DNA of 64,000 bases from Paenibacillus_S sp043945595 (GCF_043945595.1 NZ_JBIFNP010000001.1:3658001-3722000), one strand, 5' to 3'; shown: positions 26,729-36,932, counted from the first letter of the stretch. Numbers and translations are program-made. Notes: generated by a model not told the origin, from the letters alone.

Positions 26729-27909
26729 TGAATCCGGCTGGAGTCTACGCCCCATTGCTTCAGCATCCCGTTCACAGCTTTCATAAAAGGAACCGGGCCG
26801 CAGAAATAATAATCCGCTTCAAGGGAAGCCGTCGTTTCGGCAAGCCAAGGCAGCTCAATATACCCGTGCTTGTGGAAGGCTTGAAGCGTTTGATCCTGCT
26901 CGCTAGGGCTATCGTAGACCCAATATACCGAGATCTGCGGATGGTTGCGGGCGAGCTCTTCCACATGCGACTTCATCGCATGCAGCTCTCCGTTGCGCGC
27001 GGCGTGAATGAAGGTAACCGGACGCTGCGGATTCGTGGCAGCCATCGTATTCAGCATGCTGATCATCGGTGTGAGTCCGACGCCGCCGCTGATCAGCACA
27101 ACCGGTTCCGTTCCTTCCTGATTCAGCGTAAAATCTCCGGCCGGTGCGGAAAGCAGCAGCATATCCCCTTCCTGGATCTGCTCATGCAGGTAAACCGAAA
27201 CTTTACCGGCCGGACGCCCCTCGATTTCGTCTTCTCTTTTCACGGAAATCCGGTAATACGGCTGGCCCGGCGCGTCCGACAAACTGTACTGACGGATGTG
27301 CGTATAAGTATCCCCTCGGATTTCAACCTTAACGCTCACATATTGTCCAGGCTCGAACGCTGGAACCGGCCCACCCTCCTGAGGCACCAGATAAAACGAT
27401 GTGATGACTTCGCTCTCTTTCACTTTATTCGCAACCCGGAACGGTTTGAAATCCGCCCAGCCGCCCTTTTGCTCCTCCGCCTGCCGGTACATCTCGTCCT
27501 CTACTTGGATGAACACATTTGCAATCACTCCGTAGGCTTCGCCCCAAGCTTGCAGGATCTCATCGGTAGCCGCATCTCCAAGAACCTCCTTAATCGCAGC
27601 AAGCAGATTTTGCCCGACGATAGGATACTGCTCCGGCTTGATGCCAAGGCTGCGGTGTTTATGAGCAATTTGCCGGACAGCCGGCAGAATGGCCTCCAGG
27701 CGATCGATATACAAAGCTGCCGCATACACTGCGTTGGCCAGCGCCGTTTGCTGTCTTCCCTGCTTTTGATTGGCATGATTGAATATATTGAGCAGCTCCG
27801 GATGGCTGGTGAAAAGCCGTTCATAAAATCGTTTCGTAATGGCCGTTCCGTGGACCTCCAATACAGGTACGGTTGATTTGATAATTTGAATTGTTTTTTC
27901 GTTTAGCAT
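26695..27909 (-). CDS. hmp: Flavohemoglobin (nitric oxide dioxygenase)
   Basis: 404-aa flavohemoglobin, full length. The globin domain (1-~140) has distal Tyr29 and Gln53 and proximal His85 (IAHKHRSLGI). The FAD domain (~150-260) has RQYSLSDAP, and the NAD domain has GGVGLTPMISML and a closing YEFFGP. It turns NO and O2 into nitrate in the cytosol at NAD(P)H cost. ATG after AGAGGAG. Its stop lies inside the convergent crp-type gene. A CRP-type site sits at -41.5 of its predicted promoter. Confidence 0.96.
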   Translation of the reverse strand: MLNEKTIQIIKSTVPVLEVHGTAITKRFYERLFTSHPELLNIFNHANQKQGRQQTALANAVYAAALYIDRLEAILPAVRQIAHKHRSLGIKPEQYPIVGQNLLAAIKEVLGDAATDEILQAWGEAYGVIANVFIQVEDEMYRQAEEQKGGWADFKPFRVANKVKESEVITSFYLVPQEGGPVPAFEPGQYVSVKVEIRGDTYTHIRQYSLSDAPGQPYYRISVKREDEIEGRPAGKVSVYLHEQIQEGDMLLLSAPAGDFTLNQEGTEPVVLISGGVGLTPMISMLNTMAATNPQRPVTFIHAARNGELHAMKSHVEELARNHPQISVYWVYDSPSEQDQTLQAFHKHGYIELPWLAETTASLEADYYFCGPVPFMKAVNGMLKQWGVDSSRIHYEFFGPAGTL

Positions 27910-27944
27910 AGCGTTTGCACTCCTCTGTACTTAGGTTTGAACCC

Positions 27945-27987
27945 AGTATACCCGCCGGGGAGAGCTGTACTTGTGATTCTAATCACA
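27945..27987 (-). promoter_or_regulatory. hmp promoter with CRP/FNR-type site at -41.5
   Basis: The site TGTGATTCTAATCACA as read on the + strand is 27972-27987; both arms TGTGA/TCACA are perfect. The -10 hexamer TATACT is at 27950-27945, which puts +1 near 27938 and the centre of the site at -41.5, the class II activator position. The -35 region is poor, as expected for an activated promoter. The +1 is predicted, not known. Confidence 0.65.
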
Positions 27988-28112
27988 TAAAATCCTAACG
28001 ATCTGTGACAGCCGATTCCTTTGCTTACGCATAGCCGTTTCCATGATTGGGAAACATAAGACATATTTTTCCGGGCAGCTTATTAAAGTCATTTCTCGGG
28101 GCAGGAATCGCG

Positions 28113-29207
28113 ATGAACAGTACAGGAAATAAACTCAGCTTTATCCAAATCAGCATGATGCTCATGCTAACGATCGGGTTAACCAGCCATGTAATCGTCA
28201 ATCCCATGATTCTAGACGCTTCCGGCAGGGATGCGTGGATATCGGTTATTATAACTGGGCTCATCTATTGCCCATGGTGCGGAGTATTGCTGCTTATTAT
28301 GAAGAAATCCGGCCAGCAGAAGCTGCAGCCGTGGCTGGCACAGCAGACAACCCCTCTTCTATCCTGGATCTTGATGGCTCCGTTTATTGCGCAGCTTTAT
28401 TTGATGGGCGGCATGACCGTCTTACATACTTCCATTTGGACGGTAACGAACTATTTGCCGGCCACCCCGAAGCTTGTCCTTATCACCGTGCTGACGCTTA
28501 TTTGTCAATACGCGGCGAAAATCGGCATCCGCGCTATAACGATAGCTTCCGGCATTCTGCTGCCGACCGTTGTGCTGCTGGGCTTTTTCGTCGCCGTATC
28601 CAATGTGCCCGAGAAAAATTACCAGCTGCTCAAACCATACCTGGAACACGGCTGGCAGCTGCCGATTAACGGCATGATTTATGCAGGCAGCGGGTTTGTT
28701 GAAATTGTGATTCTGCTGTTCATGCAGCACCATTTGAAATCACAGGTAAAATACTGGATGCTGCTTGCGCTGTCCGCCATTATAGTTGGTATTACTCTGG
28801 GGCCGGTCATCGGCGCGATTACCGAGTTCGGCCCGCAGGAAGCGGCGAAGCAGATGACCTCTCCCTATGAGCAGTGGCGTCTGGTCAAGCTGGGCGACTA
28901 TATCGAGCACGTGGACTTTCTCTCTGTGTATCAATGGCTGTCGGGATCCTGCGTGCGGATCAGCCTCTCGCTCTTTTTGCTTGGCGATGTGCTCCCTATA
29001 ACGACACGCAAAGGACGGAACATTGTGCTTGCCGCCGTTACGCTCAGCTATATCTCATTGTCTATGCTGCCAATTAATCAGAATGATTACTATTTATGGA
29101 CATACCGATACTACTTTCCCGGCGCGCTGATCATTACCTTGATATGTACCACGCTATGGGCTGGTTTTTCATTGTGGACGCGCAAAACAAAGGAGAAGCC
29201 GACATGA
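28113..29207 (+). CDS. Spore germination permease (GerAB/GerKB type)
   Basis: 364-aa membrane protein of the spore germination permease family (APC fold), about ten helices, starting KLSFIQISMMLMLTIG. ATG 28113 is preferred to an upstream in-frame start because of AGGA spacing and because it gives the family's usual length. B subunit of a nutrient germinant receptor in the spore inner membrane. Gene order here is B-A-C. Its stop overlaps the start of the A subunit (ATGA). Confidence 0.92.
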   Translation: MNSTGNKLSFIQISMMLMLTIGLTSHVIVNPMILDASGRDAWISVIITGLIYCPWCGVLLLIMKKSGQQKLQPWLAQQTTPLLSWILMAPFIAQLYLMGGMTVLHTSIWTVTNYLPATPKLVLITVLTLICQYAAKIGIRAITIASGILLPTVVLLGFFVAVSNVPEKNYQLLKPYLEHGWQLPINGMIYAGSGFVEIVILLFMQHHLKSQVKYWMLLALSAIIVGITLGPVIGAITEFGPQEAAKQMTSPYEQWRLVKLGDYIEHVDFLSVYQWLSGSCVRISLSLFLLGDVLPITTRKGRNIVLAAVTLSYISLSMLPINQNDYYLWTYRYYFPGALIITLICTTLWAGFSLWTRKTKEKPT

Positions 29208-30685
29208 ATATGCCAAAAGCAGAGACGCCGCCCCTTTGGACAAAGCAGCGGCTGCACCAGTTATTCGAAATGTCTGCCGACGTCATGTTACAGGTGAACC
29301 TGCTGGATAATACGGCCGCCTCAGAGATTATGCTGATCTACGCGGAAGGACTGTGCGACACTACCCGCATCAGCGACTCCATTCTCCCCGGACTTCAGGA
29401 GCTGTATTGCGAGGAAGGGTTCGATCAGCTCCGGAACGGGCATCTTTGGGGAGTGCTGCCGTTAGTTCCCCTGCCAGCGGATGCCCAGGCGCAAGAAATT
29501 ATGGATACGGTCTATTTGGGGGATCTTCTTCTGTTCTTTTCCGGACCGGGACTTCTGTTCAAGCTGAATACAAGCACGCCTCCAAGAAGAATTCCGCAGG
29601 AATCCAGCACCGAGATATCGATTAAAGGACCGAAGGACGGCTTCGTGGAGGATATTACTACTAATATTGCGCTCATCCGCAAACGGATCCGGAGCAATAC
29701 CTTGTGCTATGAAACGATGGTGCTCGGCAGACGGACCCGGACGAAAACAGGCCTGCTTTACATCAGCGACATCATCAACCCGCAGCTGGTGACAGAAGTC
29801 CGCAAACGGCTGAACAAGATCGATGTCGACGGTGTTTACAGCATGGCTCAGCTGGAGGAATCGCTGGCGGACGTGAAATACTCGCTGTTTCCGCTGCTTG
29901 ATTTCACAGGACGGTCGGATTTCGTGGTCGCCTCGCTGCTGGCAGGGCGGTTCGTCATTCTCGTTGACGGCAATCCGTTCGCTCTAGTGGGACCGGCCGG
30001 ATTTTCGTTGATTCTGAAATCGCCCGAGGATGTCCATTTCAGCTTCCAATACATCTCGTTCGCCCGGTTGATACGACTGTTCAGCTTCTGGCTGTCTATT
30101 CTGCTTCCCGGCTTCTGGGTGTCCATCGTTGCCTTCCATCAGGATCAAATTCCGTTCCGCCTTATGGCTACCGTTGCCGTCGCCCGGATCGGTCTGCCCT
30201 TCTCCGCGCAGCTGGAGATGTTCATCCTGCTCGTATTACTGGAAATTTTCCGCGAAGCGGGGGTTCGTCTGCCCAGCTCCATCGGCCAGATCCTTACGGT
30301 AGTAGGCGGACTTGTTATCGGGGATGCCGCGATCCGGTCCGGGCTCGTCTCTCCTTCGGTCGTTGTCGTCGGATCCATTACCGCGGTGACGGGCGCCACC
30401 TTGGTGAATCAGGGCCTGAGTACAGTCGTAAGCATCGTCAGACTTGGCATGTACCTGGTCTGCTGTTTCCTGGGGATGTACGGCTTTATTCTAAGCCTGA
30501 TTCTGCTGCTTTTTTATATGTCCAAGCTTTCATCCTTCGGCGTGCCTTATTTTTCGCCGCTGTCGCCTCCGATTTTCAGGGATATGCTGAAATCGTTCAT
30601 GAGAATGCCGTGGGATGTCATGAGAAAAAGGCCATCCTTTCTTCATTCACAGGATTCGAGCCGTCAAGGAGAGGATTCAAATTGA
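29204..30685 (+). CDS. Spore germination protein (GerAA/GerKA type)
   Basis: 493-aa A subunit: long soluble N-terminal half (~1-280) with the family motif EIMLIYAEGLCD near residue 40, then about five membrane helices including PFRLMATVAVARIGLPFSAQ and GDAAIRSGLVSPSVV. ATG 29204 overlaps the preceding stop. Together with the B and C subunits it forms the receptor in the inner spore membrane that senses small nutrients. Confidence 0.93.
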   Translation: MNMPKAETPPLWTKQRLHQLFEMSADVMLQVNLLDNTAASEIMLIYAEGLCDTTRISDSILPGLQELYCEEGFDQLRNGHLWGVLPLVPLPADAQAQEIMDTVYLGDLLLFFSGPGLLFKLNTSTPPRRIPQESSTEISIKGPKDGFVEDITTNIALIRKRIRSNTLCYETMVLGRRTRTKTGLLYISDIINPQLVTEVRKRLNKIDVDGVYSMAQLEESLADVKYSLFPLLDFTGRSDFVVASLLAGRFVILVDGNPFALVGPAGFSLILKSPEDVHFSFQYISFARLIRLFSFWLSILLPGFWVSIVAFHQDQIPFRLMATVAVARIGLPFSAQLEMFILLVLLEIFREAGVRLPSSIGQILTVVGGLVIGDAAIRSGLVSPSVVVVGSITAVTGATLVNQGLSTVVSIVRLGMYLVCCFLGMYGFILSLILLLFYMSKLSSFGVPYFSPLSPPIFRDMLKSFMRMPWDVMRKRPSFLHSQDSSRQGEDSN

Positions 30686-31836
30686 ACAAAGTGGTTACCG
30701 TCTGCTTGAGCCTGCTGATGTTATTCCTGCTGACCGGCTGCTGGAACTCCAAGGACATTCAGACGATGGCTTACGTGACTGGCCTTGGGCTGGATTATCA
30801 GAACGGAAAATATATCACCTATGTGCAGGTGCTCAACTTCTCCAACATTGCCAAAACCGAGGGCATGGAATTAGGAAGTACGGTACCGAACTGGATCGGG
30901 CGGGGCGAAGGCAAGACGATGACGGAATCGTTCAATGCCATTTACACCTCCTCGCAAATCCGTGTTTTCTGGGGGCATTTGAAGGCTATTGTCTGTACGG
31001 AAAATTTGTTAAAGCGCGCCGACCGCATCAAAGAAGCTTACGATATGATTAACCGCTACCGTGAAGTCAGATATAATGTGCTGATCTACGGGACCAAAGT
31101 GCCGCTGCGGGACATTTTTACACAAAAATCGATTCTGAATTTATCGCCGCTGGATACCGTTATGTACAGTCCAACCCAGATTTATGCACAGCGTTCGTTC
31201 ATCCCTCCCATTTACGGGTACAAATGCGTCGCTCATTTAAACGAGCCCGGCAGCGAGAGCATCATCCCCTCCATATCCATAGTTGATAATAAATGGACGG
31301 TCGATTACAAGGACAAGCCTATGCTGCGAATTAACGGGGCTTATTTCTTATCGGATCAGCAGCTGAGGGGATGGTTGAAGGAAAGCGATCTGGCAGGGTA
31401 CCGCTGGCTGCAAAAAAAGATGCAGCGGTCCGCTCTGCAAATTATTGATGACAACAATCAGGCTGTTGCAGCTCTGGTTCTGGTTCGTCCCAAGCCGGAG
31501 ATTATTCCGATCGTTCAGAACGGCACCCCGTTTTTCCGTATTTCTGTCAATGTGAAAGCTTTTATCGAAGAGCTGACGGCCGATATCACCGAAAAAGAGC
31601 TGGAAATACGCGCGGCCAAGGCCGTGAAGGAAGAAATTTGGACCACCTATAAAAAGGGGCTAGCCACACAAGCCGATGTATTCCAGTTAAGTCAGGCTCT
31701 TTACCGGAATTATCCGAAAGTATGGAATGCCGAGCGTCAAGAGCAGGCATTTTTTCTGAATGAGAGCTCCCTCAAGCAGATTGACGTTAAGGTTCACCTG
31801 CTTCACACCGGGAAATACAAAGGACGTATAGAATAA
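30682..31836 (+). CDS. Spore germination lipoprotein (GerAC/GerKC type)
   Basis: 384-aa C subunit. TTG start overlaps the previous TGA, with AGGAGAGG upstream. The signal peptide ends in lipobox LLTGC (Cys near residue 20), followed by WNSKDIQTMAYVTGLGLD, the hallmark of GerAC proteins. It is a lipoprotein on the outer face of the inner spore membrane. Last gene of the germination operon. Confidence 0.93.
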   Translation: MNKVVTVCLSLLMLFLLTGCWNSKDIQTMAYVTGLGLDYQNGKYITYVQVLNFSNIAKTEGMELGSTVPNWIGRGEGKTMTESFNAIYTSSQIRVFWGHLKAIVCTENLLKRADRIKEAYDMINRYREVRYNVLIYGTKVPLRDIFTQKSILNLSPLDTVMYSPTQIYAQRSFIPPIYGYKCVAHLNEPGSESIIPSISIVDNKWTVDYKDKPMLRINGAYFLSDQQLRGWLKESDLAGYRWLQKKMQRSALQIIDDNNQAVAALVLVRPKPEIIPIVQNGTPFFRISVNVKAFIEELTADITEKELEIRAAKAVKEEIWTTYKKGLATQADVFQLSQALYRNYPKVWNAERQEQAFFLNESSLKQIDVKVHLLHTGKYKGRIE

Positions 31837-32082
31837 AATTCAGCCCTGCACCGATCTTCGGGTCCAGCTGTTTCTTGGGATCTGCCTCCCATGTCAGTCT
31901 GACTGCGCCAATCAGCACAGCCGACATAGCAATCTATCAGGGCATTCGGAACACGGCAAGCGATACTGTCCCAAAAAGAGAACACCGGCAGCCGGTAGTC
32001 CAACTCCCAAATGATATTTTCCAGCGCGCGCCAATCCCAGGCGCGTGTTACGGCGATGTACAGCGGTCGGTCGAACCCCACG
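31837..32082. other. Gene-poor interval after the germination operon
   Basis: No ORF with a ribosome site or recognisable protein. The interval is GC-normal and ends in the terminator at 32083-32129; a further 116 bases after that, up to the sulfatase stop, also look empty. Confidence 0.6.
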
Positions 32083-32129
32083 CAAGACGCCTCCGAATCC
32101 ACGAAATACGCGGATTCAGAGGCGTCTTT
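32083..32129. terminator. Bidirectional terminator, germination operon / module B
   Basis: AAGACGCCTC-GAATCC pairs with GGATTC-GAGGCGTCTT (one bulge each side), followed by TTTG on + and TTG on -. It lies between the convergent germination and module B transcripts. Confidence 0.75.
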
Positions 32130-32245
32130 GTTCGATCCTATTCAGGATGGATATGGGGAGTATAAGAGCAATAAGCGGCTTTTGAAAGCGTCTGCCGCCG
32201 TACATTTTAATAAATAAAACACTCGTTTAGGCTCTTGTGCTCGCT

Positions 32246-33652
32246 TTACCTTCCATCGGATATGGCATTATGCACAAGCTGATTCCGCATCCATTCGCTG
32301 TTGACCAAGCTGTCGCCTTCAGCCGTCAAACGCTCGTACAGCCGAAGCCGGTATTGCTGAATAAGCTCCCGGCAGTCAGGATCGTGAATCCGGTTCGTCA
32401 ATTCATACGGATCCTGTTCCAAATCGTACAGCTCATCCACATCCGTCGTATTCCAGATATACTTCCAACGTTCCGTACGGAGCATCCGCTGCGTATAAAG
32501 GCCGAACTGCTGTCCGTTATAGGTCGTTACCGCCTCAGAACGCCAGCCGTCCGCCGTCTCGCCCCGCAGCAATGGAAGCAAGGAACGCCCGGGGAAAAAC
32601 TCAGGCACCGGCAGCTCCAGCAGTTCCAGTATGGTTGGGGGAAGGTCCAGCATATTGCAGACGAACCCGCCGCGCTTCTCCCCGCCCTGCCCGGTAATCG
32701 GCGCATATTTCACGATAAGCGGCACCCTGACGACATCGTCATACAAGATGTAATGCTTATCCATCATCCCGTGCGAGCCGCACATATCCCCATGGTCCGC
32801 GGTAAAAACAATCATCGTATTGTCTGCGGCGCCTGACGCTTCAAGAGCTTGCAGCACCCTGCCGATAGCGTCGTCGGCTTGGCTGATCACAGCATAATAG
32901 CGGGCCGCAATCGGAGCCCAGTCGTCCCATGTATAATCTTGAACCTGCCAGCTGAGCAGCTGCTGCTTCTGGATATAAGGCTTATCCGCGAACGTATCGC
33001 CGAAGCCGCCCCACGGTGGAATATCCGCCGCGGCATACATCGATGCAAACGGCTCGGAAGGCCGGCACGGCAGATGCGGCTCGGTAAAGTTCAGCTGGAT
33101 ATACCAGGGCTCGGACTGCGTATCCGCCGAAAGCCGGCGGATCGTTTCGCAGGCCCGTTCGGCCAGCCAATGGGTTTGCGCGTCCGCCAGCGGGATCGGG
33201 CTGGCTTCCCCGGCATAGCCTGCCTCCCATTTCACGTCCGGGTATTTATGCGCGATCATTTCATGATACCCGGCGAACCCGACATACTCATCGTAACCAT
33301 ACTCCAGGGGAGTGTGCTTCGGATGCACATCCCATTTGCCGAGGTGCACGCGGCGATACGCGTGCTTACTCAACTCGCGCGGCCAGGCATATTCGGACGA
33401 CTCCAGCGCCGTCACCGGCAGGCCGTTCTTGAAATTCCACAGCGCCCCGAACGTTTCCGGCCGCCGGCCGCTGATGAATGCCTGCCTGGCCGGGCAGCAG
33501 GTGGGAATAGGCGTAAACGTATGCTCAAACCATAGGCCTTCCGCGGCCAAGCGGTCGATATTCGGCGTTTGCACCGGATAGGCGCAGCTGTAGCCGATGC
33601 AATCGTAACGAAGCTGATCCAGCATAATGAAAAGAAGGTTAGGCTTGGTCAT
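32246..33652 (-). CDS. Sulfatase, FGly (CxPxR) type
   Basis: 468-aa sulfatase. N-terminal metal site LDQLRYDCIG (residues 11-20); catalytic C52-C-P-A-R56 fits CxPxR; DHGD motif near residue 270. ATG 33652 overlaps the stop of the binding-protein gene (ATGA), so it is translationally coupled to the transporter. No signal peptide, so action on imported substrate is likely. The DQLRxD start is common in arylsulfatase and choline-sulfatase relatives; the substrate is not deducible. Confidence 0.9.
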   Translation of the reverse strand: MTKPNLLFIMLDQLRYDCIGYSCAYPVQTPNIDRLAAEGLWFEHTFTPIPTCCPARQAFISGRRPETFGALWNFKNGLPVTALESSEYAWPRELSKHAYRRVHLGKWDVHPKHTPLEYGYDEYVGFAGYHEMIAHKYPDVKWEAGYAGEASPIPLADAQTHWLAERACETIRRLSADTQSEPWYIQLNFTEPHLPCRPSEPFASMYAAADIPPWGGFGDTFADKPYIQKQQLLSWQVQDYTWDDWAPIAARYYAVISQADDAIGRVLQALEASGAADNTMIVFTADHGDMCGSHGMMDKHYILYDDVVRVPLIVKYAPITGQGGEKRGGFVCNMLDLPPTILELLELPVPEFFPGRSLLPLLRGETADGWRSEAVTTYNGQQFGLYTQRMLRTERWKYIWNTTDVDELYDLEQDPYELTNRIHDPDCRELIQQYRLRLYERLTAEGDSLVNSEWMRNQLVHNAISDGR

Positions 33653-35100
33653 GGCGCTTTGATCCCGTAATTGTTTTCCTTGGACCACCCGTTTTCACTC
33701 ATTTTTTTCTTGACCCCGTCCACCATGATTTTTTTCAGGTCCGCCAAATATTTATCCTGCGTACTTGTGCCTTCGAGATACAGCTGCCCCAGCTTCTGGT
33801 TGTTTTCCGTTACATTCTTGTCGACCTCGCCCGCATAAATATTCAACTGCATCCGGTCTCCAACGAACTGGAAGCCCTTCAGCTTATCGGGCAGCGCCGC
33901 ATTCTCGACAACCGGGGTGCGGTACAGGCTCTCGGCGAGCAGCCCCTGCACCTTCGGAGACGTCGTATAGGCGAGAAAATCGACCGCGGCATCCATTTTC
34001 TCCGGCGCAATCGTCTTCGGAATCGCCATATTGCCGGCAGGCACGCCGCCGATTTCCATCAGCTTTCCGGCCGCGTCCGGGTGGTTCTCCTTGGTCAGGT
34101 ACGGCAGCGGGAAGGCCGCCATCTCGAACTTGCGGGCCGAGGTTTCGTACAGGGCTTTGCTCTGCGCCGAGGTCCGCATGACCATCGCCGCTTTCCCCTG
34201 CAGGAACAAGTCGCCCGCCGTATCAAAATCAAGGCCGTTATAGCCCTTCGGCCAATATTTGCTCCAATCCTTGACGATGGCGAATACATCCTTGTACGGC
34301 GATTTCTCGATATCGATAATGCCCTGGTCCACGCCCCTTACGTATTCATTCACTTCGATGAAGCCGCTCTTATCGATATCCAGCTTCTCGTAGACGCCGG
34401 TCAGCAGCTCCTCGGTCAGAATCCGAATCGTCCAGTTGTAATTATAGTCGCCGGGCTTCGAATTGGGGAAGGCGAACGGAACGACGTTCAGCTTGAGCAG
34501 CTTTTCCTGCGCATCGAGAAACTCGTTCCAGGTTTTCGGAACCTCCTTGATGCCCGCTTGGGCAAACAAATCCTTATTGTACAGAACCCGTACCGAGTTC
34601 ACGTAGTTCGGTACGCTTGCATACGTCTTGTCGTCGCCGATCAGCTGCTGCAGGATCGTCTGAGAGAACAGCTTTTCCCAGGGCTGGTCCCCGGAGTAAG
34701 CCGTTTTTTGCTTATAATACGGTGTGAGATCCACAAGCAGTCCTTTTTTCAAATCCTCCTGGTCCCAAATGTAACGGGTTGTAAAAATATCCGGAGCCGT
34801 CTTGCCGATCAGCTGCGTAGTTACCCAGGTACGATGCTGCTCGACGCCTGCAAAATGCTGCATCTGCAGGTTGACCTTCACGCCGGAATGCGACTCCATA
34901 TAGGTTTTGGCGATGCTGTCCCATGACTGGCGCTCCGCTTCGTCTCCATCGCTTTCGAGCATCACCATGACGTTCAAATCGATGGACTTGCCGTCGCCGC
35001 CGGAAGCGCTGTTCCCGGAATCGGACGAGCAGCCGTTCAGCAGCAGCATAGCGGAAACGGCGCCAAGCAGCGGCCGCATCCAATGATTGCGCATGTTCAT
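33649..35100 (-). CDS. Sugar ABC transporter substrate-binding lipoprotein
   Basis: 483-aa extracellular solute-binding protein (family 1). The signal peptide ends in LLNGCSSD (lipobox Cys near residue 23). The fold signatures include APDIFTTRYIWDQEDLKKG and VRVLYNKDLFAQAGIKEVPKTW. ATG 35100 is set by AGGTG at six bases. Third gene of the transporter in module B: permease, permease, binding protein, then the coupled sulfatase. Family knowledge: oligosaccharide binding outside the membrane. Confidence 0.92.
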   Translation of the reverse strand: MNMRNHWMRPLLGAVSAMLLLNGCSSDSGNSASGGDGKSIDLNVMVMLESDGDEAERQSWDSIAKTYMESHSGVKVNLQMQHFAGVEQHRTWVTTQLIGKTAPDIFTTRYIWDQEDLKKGLLVDLTPYYKQKTAYSGDQPWEKLFSQTILQQLIGDDKTYASVPNYVNSVRVLYNKDLFAQAGIKEVPKTWNEFLDAQEKLLKLNVVPFAFPNSKPGDYNYNWTIRILTEELLTGVYEKLDIDKSGFIEVNEYVRGVDQGIIDIEKSPYKDVFAIVKDWSKYWPKGYNGLDFDTAGDLFLQGKAAMVMRTSAQSKALYETSARKFEMAAFPLPYLTKENHPDAAGKLMEIGGVPAGNMAIPKTIAPEKMDAAVDFLAYTTSPKVQGLLAESLYRTPVVENAALPDKLKGFQFVGDRMQLNIYAGEVDKNVTENNQKLGQLYLEGTSTQDKYLADLKKIMVDGVKKKMSENGWSKENNYGIKAP

Positions 35101-35132
35101 TATTATCACCTCACAAGTTATCGCTCAGGTTG

Positions 35133-35948
35133 TTACCCTTTGACCGCACCGGCCGTAATCCCCGAGACGAACGATTTGGTTGCGAACAAAAACAGCAGCA
35201 GCAGAGGCACGGAGGAGATCACATAGCCTGCGAACTGCAGACCTTGAACCTGGTCCAGCGAGCCGTGGACGCTTGAGAGCGCAAGAATTACCGGCTTCAC
35301 CTTGTCTCCCGACGTGACAACAAGCGGCCACACATAATTGTTCCAGCCGAGCAGCGCATTGATAACCGCTACCGTAGACAGGATCGGCAATGACAGAGGC
35401 AGCGCGATCTGCAGATAAATTCTGCCGTCCCCCGCTCCCTCTACCTCCGCCGCTTCCAGCACGCCGGTGGACAGCCCTTCGAAGAAGGTTCGGATCAGCA
35501 TCGTCGCCATCGCGGATGCGCCGGCCATCGGTCCGAAGATTTGCGCCCAATACGTATTGATCAAGCCTAAATTTTTGAACAAGATGAACTGCGGAATAAG
35601 AATCAGGAACGAAGGCACCATCATCAGCATAATGATCAGGTAATACATCAAGCTCTTACCCCAGAAAGAAAACCGGGCGAACGCATAGCCCGCCAAGCTC
35701 GCATTGACCAGCACGCAGATAATAATGCCGGCGGTAATGAGGATCGAATTCCATAAAAAAGGCCACAGCTGAACAAACGCATTCGCATAATTGCTCCAAT
35801 GCAGCGGCAGCGCCGGGAACCAGAACTCGTGAATGACCTGATCCCGGTATTTCAGGGAAGTGACGATCAGCATATAAAAGGGGACAAGCGTCAAAAGCAG
35901 CAGCAGCGTCAATACGGCGCAATTCGCCCATGTGCCTATCTTTTTCAT
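35133..35948 (-). CDS. Sugar ABC transporter permease (MalG type)
   Basis: 271-aa CUT1 permease with six helices. The EAA loop appears as TGVLEAAEVEGAGDGRIYLQ near residue 190, and the C-terminus is SGITAGAVKG. The start at 35948 (or the adjacent ATG at 35951) follows AGGGGG; upstream in-frame starts run back into the preceding gene. Pairs with the permease encoded just before it. Confidence 0.92.
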   Translation of the reverse strand: MKKIGTWANCAVLTLLLLLTLVPFYMLIVTSLKYRDQVIHEFWFPALPLHWSNYANAFVQLWPFLWNSILITAGIIICVLVNASLAGYAFARFSFWGKSLMYYLIIMLMMVPSFLILIPQFILFKNLGLINTYWAQIFGPMAGASAMATMLIRTFFEGLSTGVLEAAEVEGAGDGRIYLQIALPLSLPILSTVAVINALLGWNNYVWPLVVTSGDKVKPVILALSSVHGSLDQVQGLQFAGYVISSVPLLLLFLFATKSFVSGITAGAVKG

Positions 35949-35958
35949 CATGTTCCCC

Positions 35959-36904
35959 CTATTCCGCCTGGTTCGCCGGTTTAATGAAGCGGTTCGCCGC
36001 GAGCGTGCACAGCAGCAGCACGACAAACACGACCACCCCGATCGCCGAGGCGTAGCCCAGCTCGTTGTATTCGAAGCCTTTTTTGTACAAATACAGCGCA
36101 GGCGTGAGCGTGGAGAAGCCCGGCCCGCCGTTGGTCAGCACCAGCACGTTCTCGAAGCTTTGAAACTGCTGAATGAAGGCCAGAATAAGCACGAGCCTAA
36201 GCTGGCTTCGAATGAGCGGCAGCTCGATATGCCAAAGCCGCTGCAGCCCGTTCATGCCGTCCATCCCCCCGACCTCGAACAGCTCCTGCGGCACGGCAAG
36301 CAGGCCGGCCAAATAAATCAGGAAATAAATGCCGGAAACCCAGGGGAAGTTAATGAACACGATGGGCCAGAGGGCCGTTCCGCTCTCGCCGAGCCAGGCG
36401 TGAATCCAGCTTTCCAACCCAAGCGCTCCGAGAAGACGGTTCAGCAAGCCGTCCCCGACATAGATCCATTTCCACAGCAGGAAGACGATGATATGCGGGA
36501 CGACCATGGGCAGAACAAACATCGATTTAAAAAACGACTGCAGTCCCGCCTGCCGGAGCCGGAATACGCCGATGGCGGCCAGCAGCGGGAGCGTCAGCTG
36601 AATAACAACGAAGCTGCCGGTAAACAAGACGATATTTTTCAACGAAGCATAAAAGGTTTGGTTCATGAAATAAATTGGTGAAATTATCCAGACCGATAAA
36701 CCGGTCAACATTCGCTCCGTTCCATTCATAGAACGATTGCACAAACGCGTGCACGAACGGCGTGTATTTGAACAACCCGATCGATAAGAGAATCGGCGCA
36801 AGAAACAAATACGCCTTGAGATGCTTCCAGCCTCGCCTTCTCAGAGCATCGCCGGGATTCATGCGTACGGAAGGATACGATTTCGACGGAGCGGCTTTAA
36901 ACAA
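35959..36904 (-). pseudogene. Sugar ABC transporter permease (MalF type), frameshifted
   Basis: The TTG start at 36904 has AAGGAGG nine bases before it. Residues 1-80 (LKAYLFLAPILLSIGLFKYTPF..DNFTNLF) are in one frame and the rest (TFYASLKNIVLFTG onward) in the next. The junction near 36680 has CCAAACC where CCAACC gives LFHEPTFYASLKN, so one A is extra. Joined length ~314 aa with six helices and EAA loop ELFEVGGMDGMNGLQRL (an EVGGMDG variant). A base-call error is likely. Confidence 0.8.
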
Positions 36905-36932
36905 AGCGGTTCCCCTCCTTACTCCCTACTTC

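Noticed and set aside
26728..27876. 382-aa + strand frame opposite hmp
   Set aside because: The - strand is a full-length flavohemoglobin with all catalytic residues; the opposite frame is low-complexity.
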